Positions 32,089-37,839 of a DNA stretch of 37,839 nucleotides are shown piece after piece (positions within the stretch are counted from its first letter, which is position 1; each line of letters opens with the position of its first letter). Where the stretch lies: contig JAFSID010000032.1 in assembly GCA_017439965.1 (NCBI GenBank), positions 1-37,839 of the forward strand. The letters are read 5' to 3'. Made by a program: the position numbers and the translations under genes. The notes beneath the pieces were generated by a model, which was not told the origin of the DNA, did no database searches, and saw only the letters and a list, made by a program, of their open reading frames with translations. Source of the stretch: Clostridia bacterium (GTDB lineage Bacteria; Bacillota; Clostridia; Oscillospirales; SIG627).

Positions 32089-33150
32089 ATGAAGAATTTC
32101 AATACGTGTGGCTATGAATATATCACATCGAAAATCGACGTGGCAATAAAAGATGAAAGCAGAACTGCGACAGTCAGCGGTGCATGGGAAATAGCACAGG
32201 CTGTTCGTCTCCCCTCGAATTTCACATTAATACTTCAGGATTGCCATTTGCGTATGGCGGACGGTTGCTATTCCAATATGTTCGTAAATGAGCATCACGA
32301 TACCGAGATTGGAAGAACAATCGACGGCAGAGATACAAATATAAGTATCATCGGCAGAGGCGAGGCGATTCTCGACGGAGGTAAATATAACGGTCTTTCC
32401 GAGAAGAATCATTCAAAGGACGGCTTACCTCCCATCTGGAAGAACAATCTTCTTCTCTTTACAAACGTAGACGGATTCAAGGTGTCGGATATTGCGTGTC
32501 GCAATCAACGTTGGTGGGCATTGAATTTTGTATATTGCTCAAACGGCTGTTTGGAGAATATTGATTTCTGTGCTTGTGACATTGGAATAGACGAAAACGG
32601 AAACGAATATCACGGACTTATTCGTGAGAAATACGATGAGGTGCTTGTAAAAAATGCTGATGGCATTGACCTGCGTCAAGGCTGTCACGATATCAAAATA
32701 GAAAATATAACCGGCTTTACCGAAGACGATACGATTGCTTTGACGGGACTTAACGGAAGTGTGGAAAAAAGCTTTTCGGTAGAGGGGCTCTCTTCGGATA
32801 TCTGTAACGTTGAGATTAAAAACGTTTCATCAGCCGCCTTTTGCAGCAACGTAAGATTGCTAAATCAAGGGGATGTCAAGCTGCACGATATATTAATCGA
32901 CGGCGTTTACGATACGTCCGGAAATTCACCTCATATGAATCACGGACGGTATGCAATTCGAGTGGGAGATACACATCTTTACGGAACGCGTCACGCAACG
33001 AAGGATGAAACCTACAATATTACGATTCGCAACGTACGTGGTGGCGGAGAGGCTGTTATTGCGTTGGCGGGTGATATGAAAAACGTTGCAGTGTATGGCA
33101 TTGAAGCAATTAACGGTGCAAAAATGCTCCTCGACGGAAGAATTAAATAG
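32089..33150 (+). CDS. GH28-like right-handed beta-helix protein
   Basis: 353 residues with the repeated short strands of a parallel beta-helix. NADGIDLRQGCHDIKIENI (about 189-207) and TEDDTIAL (about 211-218) correspond to the polygalacturonase NTD and DD motifs of GH28, with the final H-G region less clear. No signal peptide. Likely an exo-acting glycosidase on uronic-acid or other oligosaccharides, but the divergence is high and inactivity cannot be excluded. AAAGG lies 11 bases before the ATG, a weak site. Confidence 0.78.
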   Translation: MKNFNTCGYEYITSKIDVAIKDESRTATVSGAWEIAQAVRLPSNFTLILQDCHLRMADGCYSNMFVNEHHDTEIGRTIDGRDTNISIIGRGEAILDGGKYNGLSEKNHSKDGLPPIWKNNLLLFTNVDGFKVSDIACRNQRWWALNFVYCSNGCLENIDFCACDIGIDENGNEYHGLIREKYDEVLVKNADGIDLRQGCHDIKIENITGFTEDDTIALTGLNGSVEKSFSVEGLSSDICNVEIKNVSSAAFCSNVRLLNQGDVKLHDILIDGVYDTSGNSPHMNHGRYAIRVGDTHLYGTRHATKDETYNITIRNVRGGGEAVIALAGDMKNVAVYGIEAINGAKMLLDGRIK

Positions 33151-33219
33151 CACCTCTTTGTCAACACGTGTCATAAACAAAAAATAGTGTTTTTAAAAAA
33201 CCAATATACGGAGGAAAAC

Positions 33220-36200
33220 ATGAAAAAAGTTTTATTAGCGCTTATTCTCTCGCTGATTATTGTGATGACTCTCGGACTCGTTTCGACAGCTTCCGACAAA
33301 TTTGTAGGAGAGAATGAATTTACCGTCGTCAGTTTCAACGGAGTCAACGCCTTCGTCAAAAACGAAAGAAAGCTTTTAGCCTTTGAAGATGCTATGTATT
33401 GGCTCTCGGACAACGTCGAAACCTACAACATAAAGTACGTTTCCTTTATCGGCAAAATTGCCAACCCTTGTGAACATACTTATGCCTCGGTTGTCTCTAA
33501 AGGTGGCAAGACTTCTGCGGATCTTATCACTATGAGTCTTCAAAGCACCAAATGGCGCAAAGAATATCAGAGCTTCTACGACAAAATTTTGCCCCTCAAA
33601 GACGTGGGTATTCCTATGGGTGTATCGGGATGGACTACCGACTATATTTCCGACGGCTATAGCCGAGAAAACCTTATGGCAGAATACTTAAATCCCGACA
33701 AAATCATGTCAGAGGACGTACAATACGATTCCTTTGATGACAACAACTACGTAACCTACATAACAAACAATAACGTCGGCTATATGATATTCCAGCTTGA
33801 GATATATCCGAGAACAGCGGTACTTGATTGGTTCAAGCACACGGTTCAGAATAATCTCGACAAATATGCTATCGTTTACACCACATCCTTCCTCGACCCC
33901 ACGGGCGCTATGTATACCATGTGGGATTGGAGCAGTGGATTTGAAGCTACAGGTACGACCTACCTCTATAAATGCAATTTGACGTGGACCGATAAGCCGC
34001 GTGACGGCGAAGGCATCTGGAATTACGCATTCTCCGACTGTGACAATCTTATTGCAGTTGTCTCGTCATATTCCAAAACCGACTCCGAAATCACAACGAA
34101 CAAGTTCACCACCAAAAACGGATATGACGTTGCGGCAGTATTTGCAAACGCCGACAACGGTATAATCGGTAATAATCCCACAATGCTTCTCACTAAAATT
34201 TCCGAGGACAATAAGGAAATCACCTTTGCGTGGGCTAACACTTACGGTAGCGTAATCGAAAAATCCAAAAAGACCGTAAAGCTTGACAATATAGCAACTC
34301 TTGCAGAAACTGTTGTGGATACAACTCTTCCCAAAATTGCACCTCAAGCAAACGGTTCAAACAAGGCATACATATTCGGTTATGAGGGCAACACCTTCAG
34401 ACCCAACGCAAATATGACAAGAGCCGAGGCGTGTACAATCTTCGCTCGACTCATTCTCGGTGTTCAGACAATTCCGAGCGGATACACCACACGCTTTGAG
34501 GACGTAAAGACGAGTGATTGGTTCTACAATGCAATAGCGTATCTTGATGAAACGGGATATTTCTTCCGAAATAAGAACACTACCTATAAACCAAACGAGC
34601 CTATAACACGTGCAGAATTTGTCGACCTTGCGAATTCGGCTTGTAAATTACAGGGGGATACATCCGTATCATTTGCAGACGTTCCCGATGACCACTTCTA
34701 CTATGCTTCCATTATGGCGGCGGCTAAATCGGGACTTGTCAACGGATACGAGGACAATACCTTCCGTCCGGACAACACCATAACCCGCGCCGAGGTTGTA
34801 ACCGTTATAAACCGTCTTCTCGGTCTTAAGGCAACAGAACGTGCAATAAGCCTTGAGCATATTGAAAACGAATTCGTTGACATCAAAACACATTGGGCAA
34901 GGCTCAACATTGTACTGGCATCCAACTCAAACGTTCACACCGCAAGCTACTACAAGGCAGACCTTGACGGTGTAAAGCAAAAGGGATTGGACATCGTACT
35001 TGAAAACAAGCATTTCTCCCTTGCCATCAGTAAGAAAAACGGTAAGATTACAAGCTTCACAAACCTTTACACAGGAGAGGACATCAAGTCCGGCGGAGGC
35101 TCACAATTTATAACCCTTATAAATACAAGTGGAGCAAACGTTCTCCCCTCCTCTCTTGAGATTGAAAACAACTCTATAAAGATTTCCTTTAAGAACTATG
35201 GCACAATTTATATGCTCGTTGACGTTACCGATAACTATATGACGTTTGAAATTGACTCAGAGCTTCCCTCGGGCATCTCAAGAATCACCTTTGCAAATAT
35301 AACTACCACCCTTACAACGGCGAACACCGACAATGACTTCATGCTCAACGGAATTGCCATGACCTATTGGACAAACCCTGTAAATAAGGGTTACAGACCC
35401 GCCGCAAACTCAACAATTGCTCACGCATACCCTCAATATGCCGCAGGAACTGTGGGTGCGAAGATGGGTATTGTATTCTCCAAAAAGGCTGATGCTATAA
35501 AGTATCTCCAAGAGCTTACCGACACAATTGATCCCGAAGTCGGTCTTATCTCCAAGGCAGGCGGTGCTTATGCGCTTGACTGGGAAGGCAATTTCGGTGA
35601 TTACGCCATTATTTCCGACCTTAATCCCGATTTGGTCGACCAAAACATCAAGCACGCCGCAGAGCTTGACGTAGACCAAATTGACATTCACCAAGGCTCG
35701 AAGACCTTCCGTCAGGGCGACTTCTACTTCCACAACACGGAAAGCGGTACTGTCGCCGAATATTACGAAAAGGTAGGTAAGAAGTTTGCCGATGCGGGTA
35801 TTGAAACGGGTCTTCACACCTATGCTTATTACATTGATTACAACGCATCCGGCATTCTTGCAGACCCCAAGTGGCAGAAGGACCTTGAAAGGCTTGACGA
35901 TACCTATACGCTTCGTAAGCGTCTTACAAAAACCGCATCTAACATCGCAACCGTTGAGGATGCGTCGGGCTTTGATATGACACAGACCTTCTTCTACAAG
36001 AACTCACGTTACGTTCTTATCGACGAGGAAATCATTTACATTGGTCGCGGCACAACATCGGGCTTTATCAACGTTAAACGTGCACAGTGCGGTACAACCC
36101 TCTCAAGACACGAGGAAGGCGCTAAGATTTATCACCTCTCGGGTTACTTCAATATGCTCGTGCCGAAGCTCGGAAGTGAGCTTTACTTCCACATTGCAGA

Positions 36201-37668
36201 CCTTACCGCAAAGGTATACAACGAGGGTGGATTTGACATGATCTACCTCGATGCGATTGACGGACTCAGCAAGCATCTTCCCGAAGGACACGAGACCTGG
36301 TACTACTTCCATGAATTCGTTCACAGAATCATTTCTCAATGTGAGCGCACACCCATTGTTGAAACCTCATCGAGCGCTCCCTCCGAATGGAACATTCGAG
36401 GACGCTGCGGCGCATGGGATACGGCAAACCGCTCTATCAAGAAGATGATAGGCGAGCATCTCAAGTCAAATATGACAGCGATGGGCAACAATCAAGCAAC
36501 AACCCTCGGATGGTTCGACTTCTTCCCCGATTCAAATCCCACGGCGGGAATGAAGAACACTATGCAAAAGACCATTTTCCACGATGACTTTGATGCACTC
36601 GGCATGGGCGCACTTCTTTACAACACCTCCATAGTGTTTAACTCCGCCTCCTTCAACGCAGAAGCCCTGGCGGCAAACCCATTCCGTTATGACAACGTCA
36701 AATACTATACCGAAATATACTCAAAGCTCCGCAAGTCTCACTACTTCACAGAAGAGACAATTGAAAAGGTAAAGGCTATCGGAGGCGAATGGAAGGTAAT
36801 CGAAAAGAACAAGGGGGAGTATGCATTCCTCCAGATGTACTACAATGCAAACAACCTCACCTACGCACCCGATTACACAACCAATTCGGTTTATGCAAAC
36901 AACCCATTTAATGCACAAACACCATTTATCCGTATTGAATCCCGTTACTCTACCCTCTTTGAAAACGAAATCACGTTATATGATTTCGAAGAGATGAATG
37001 CGGCAACCAAAACGGTATATCTCCCCTCCTCAGTCGACATGACAGTTAATATGGCAATGACCCTGAGGGTCAAGGGTACCGGTAATGACGGAGACGCAAT
37101 TCTTCTCTCTATGGTAGGCGGTGTGACATCAGGTGAATCGGGCGGACGTGCAGACTATTTCATAGATCTTAACTTTGAAGGCTGGCGTGACGTTGTTCTT
37201 CTCGACCTTGACAGTGCAGAATATGACACCCAAAAGTACGTATTCTCAGGCATTGGTACAAGCGGTATGCAATATGCGACCTACCGTACTATTGCAAACT
37301 ACGAGGCAATCAAAACCTTATACATCCGTACAACAGGCAAAACAGTACAGAACGCACAGATTGGTATACTCAAGGCATATGCACAGACAGAAGCTCCCGT
37401 CAAGAATCCTACTCTTACAGTAGGTTCATCTACAATGACCTTTAACTGTGAGATGAAGGGTGGTGAGTACCTCGAGTACGATCCGCTGACAGGAAAGGCA
37501 ATCCTCTACCACAACGCAGAGCAGACCCGTGAGGAAGTAACCTTCACAGGTAAGCTTCAAGCTCCTGCGGGAAGCTTCAATGCAGTGTACTCCGCTGAAG
37601 CTGAAACAAATGCCCCCGTTCGCGCAAGAGTTGTTCTCGGCTTCTTAGGTCAAGAAATCACAAACTAA
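33220..37668 (+). CDS. Secreted SLH-domain surface protein: dead phosphoesterase domain plus glycosidase-like barrel
   Basis: 1482 residues from ATG 33220 (GGAGG five bases upstream; the frame extends 11 codons further without a site). Signal peptide 1-24. Residues about 33-260 resemble a calcineurin-like phosphoesterase, but metal positions read NGVN (40-43), IGKIAN (77-82), GWTTD (137-141) and YTTS (220-223). Three SLH repeats (about 380-560; EGNTFRPN, TRAEACTIFARL, EDNTFRPDNTITRAEVV) bind secondary cell-wall polymer. About 575-1260 is a TIM-barrel glycosidase-like region with MIYLDAIDG (D1011, D1014), containing a small inserted beta-domain (VLIDEEIIYIG ... RAQCGTT). The tail is beta-sandwich. 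Unusually, the SLH block is internal. Likely anchored glycan degradation. Confidence 0.85.
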   Translation: MKKVLLALILSLIIVMTLGLVSTASDKFVGENEFTVVSFNGVNAFVKNERKLLAFEDAMYWLSDNVETYNIKYVSFIGKIANPCEHTYASVVSKGGKTSADLITMSLQSTKWRKEYQSFYDKILPLKDVGIPMGVSGWTTDYISDGYSRENLMAEYLNPDKIMSEDVQYDSFDDNNYVTYITNNNVGYMIFQLEIYPRTAVLDWFKHTVQNNLDKYAIVYTTSFLDPTGAMYTMWDWSSGFEATGTTYLYKCNLTWTDKPRDGEGIWNYAFSDCDNLIAVVSSYSKTDSEITTNKFTTKNGYDVAAVFANADNGIIGNNPTMLLTKISEDNKEITFAWANTYGSVIEKSKKTVKLDNIATLAETVVDTTLPKIAPQANGSNKAYIFGYEGNTFRPNANMTRAEACTIFARLILGVQTIPSGYTTRFEDVKTSDWFYNAIAYLDETGYFFRNKNTTYKPNEPITRAEFVDLANSACKLQGDTSVSFADVPDDHFYYASIMAAAKSGLVNGYEDNTFRPDNTITRAEVVTVINRLLGLKATERAISLEHIENEFVDIKTHWARLNIVLASNSNVHTASYYKADLDGVKQKGLDIVLENKHFSLAISKKNGKITSFTNLYTGEDIKSGGGSQFITLINTSGANVLPSSLEIENNSIKISFKNYGTIYMLVDVTDNYMTFEIDSELPSGISRITFANITTTLTTANTDNDFMLNGIAMTYWTNPVNKGYRPAANSTIAHAYPQYAAGTVGAKMGIVFSKKADAIKYLQELTDTIDPEVGLISKAGGAYALDWEGNFGDYAIISDLNPDLVDQNIKHAAELDVDQIDIHQGSKTFRQGDFYFHNTESGTVAEYYEKVGKKFADAGIETGLHTYAYYIDYNASGILADPKWQKDLERLDDTYTLRKRLTKTASNIATVEDASGFDMTQTFFYKNSRYVLIDEEIIYIGRGTTSGFINVKRAQCGTTLSRHEEGAKIYHLSGYFNMLVPKLGSELYFHIADLTAKVYNEGGFDMIYLDAIDGLSKHLPEGHETWYYFHEFVHRIISQCERTPIVETSSSAPSEWNIRGRCGAWDTANRSIKKMIGEHLKSNMTAMGNNQATTLGWFDFFPDSNPTAGMKNTMQKTIFHDDFDALGMGALLYNTSIVFNSASFNAEALAANPFRYDNVKYYTEIYSKLRKSHYFTEETIEKVKAIGGEWKVIEKNKGEYAFLQMYYNANNLTYAPDYTTNSVYANNPFNAQTPFIRIESRYSTLFENEITLYDFEEMNAATKTVYLPSSVDMTVNMAMTLRVKGTGNDGDAILLSMVGGVTSGESGGRADYFIDLNFEGWRDVVLLDLDSAEYDTQKYVFSGIGTSGMQYATYRTIANYEAIKTLYIRTTGKTVQNAQIGILKAYAQTEAPVKNPTLTVGSSTMTFNCEMKGGEYLEYDPLTGKAILYHNAEQTREEVTFTGKLQAPAGSFNAVYSAEAETNAPVRARVVLGFLGQEITN

Positions 37669-37675
37669 TCTCTAA

Positions 37676-37701
37676 AGGCAAGTGCTTTACAGCACTTGCC
37701 T
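37676..37701 (+). terminator. Hairpin after the SLH protein gene
   Basis: AGGCAAGTGC (37676-37685) pairs perfectly with GCACTTGCCT (37692-37701). The following bases are not T-rich, so it may depend on the next hairpin. Confidence 0.65.
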
Positions 37702-37711
37702 CAGTCTGTCG

Positions 37712-37740
37712 AAAAAGTCACTCTAAGGAGTGGCTTTTTT
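37712..37740 (+). terminator. Terminator-like hairpin at the IS end
   Basis: AAAAAGTCACTC pairs with GAGTGGCTTTTT (one G-U), followed by T. It can insulate the IS from outside transcription or finish the SLH gene transcript. Confidence 0.7.
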
Positions 37741-37787
37741 GCGTTAGATATGGTATAATGGAGGTAGAAAAAATGTGAGGTAAAGAT

Positions 37788-37839
37788 ATGCTGAGTAAGG
37801 GACAAAACGGAAGAGAACAAATGGAAATGGTATGGCTCG
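37788..37839 (+). CDS. IS1182-family transposase, first 17 codons only
   Basis: ATG follows GAGG; TATAAT at 37754-37759 may be its -10 box. The visible residues MLSKGQNGREQMEMVWL match the very conserved N-terminus of IS1182-type DDE transposases. The rest is beyond the window edge. Confidence 0.75.
   Translation, partial: MLSKGQNGREQMEMVWL

Larger units (their letters stand above)
37702..37839 (+). mobile_element. Left end of an IS1182-family-like insertion sequence
   Basis: The transposase start at 37788 lies about 85 bp from a likely element boundary just after the SLH terminator. CTGTCGAAAAAGTC near 37706-37719 may be part of the terminal repeat. AAAAAGTCACTC/GAGTGGCTTTTTT (37712-37740) is a terminator-like hairpin shielding the element. 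The right end is outside the window. Confidence 0.6.

Overview
The window looks like a piece of a Bacillota (Clostridia-type, gut-associated) genome. Genes have strong AGGAGG-type ribosome binding sites, sigma-A promoters with 17-bp spacers, and intrinsic terminators. One surface protein carries S-layer-homology (SLH) domains, and an IS1182-type transposase starts at the right edge. The assignment rests on these features only. TGA is an ordinary stop here. I saw no tRNA, rRNA, CRISPR array or transporter gene.

Layout. 1-5744 (minus) is the start of a giant secreted modular protein that runs off the left edge; its end is outside the window. 6097-9179 (minus) holds a ThuA-like protein, a 217-bp palindromic repeat element with terminal inverted repeats, an ADP-ribosylglycohydrolase and an alpha/beta hydrolase. 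9346-12879 holds a GNAT_C-type acyltransferase, a KDPG-aldolase/iron-alcohol-dehydrogenase pair and a divergent AraC regulator. 12901-18796 holds an SGNH hydrolase, a Gfo/Idh/MocA dehydrogenase, a HAD phosphatase, an FAD-dependent oxidoreductase broken by a one-base frameshift, and an aldo/keto reductase with an iron-sulfur tail. 18851-22728 holds a probable structured leader RNA or small RNA, a metallophosphoesterase/PHP pair, an AraC regulator and a GH109-like enzyme. 22881-30065 holds an unrecognised protein, an M20 amidohydrolase, two AraC regulators, a Gfo/Idh plus sugar-isomerase operon, a polysaccharide deacetylase and a dead integrase fragment. 30202-37668 (plus) holds a GH29 alpha-L-fucosidase, a GH28-like beta-helix protein and a large SLH glycosidase-like surface protein. 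An IS element begins at about 37702.

How it fits together. This is a glycan and sugar-derivative catabolic island: GH29, GH109-like, GH28-like, deacetylase and esterases outside or at the surface, with Gfo/Idh dehydrogenases, isomerase, KDPG aldolase, AKR and HAD enzymes inside. Four AraC regulators sit beside enzyme genes, mostly divergent from or opposed to them, which suggests several small substrate-specific regulons rather than one large operon. Host mucin-type glycans (fucose, GalNAc) are one plausible target, by inference.

Most unusual points: (1) a 206-nt leader/small RNA before the AKR gene, whose 5' module (promoter plus a 17-nt core) recurs before the HAD gene and whose 3' 81 bp recur after the GH109-like gene; (2) a double-cloverleaf palindromic element with 12-bp terminal inverted repeats; (3) a surface protein whose N-terminal domain resembles a metallophosphoesterase that has lost its metal ligands; (4) an integrase pseudogene and an IS element marking past mobility.
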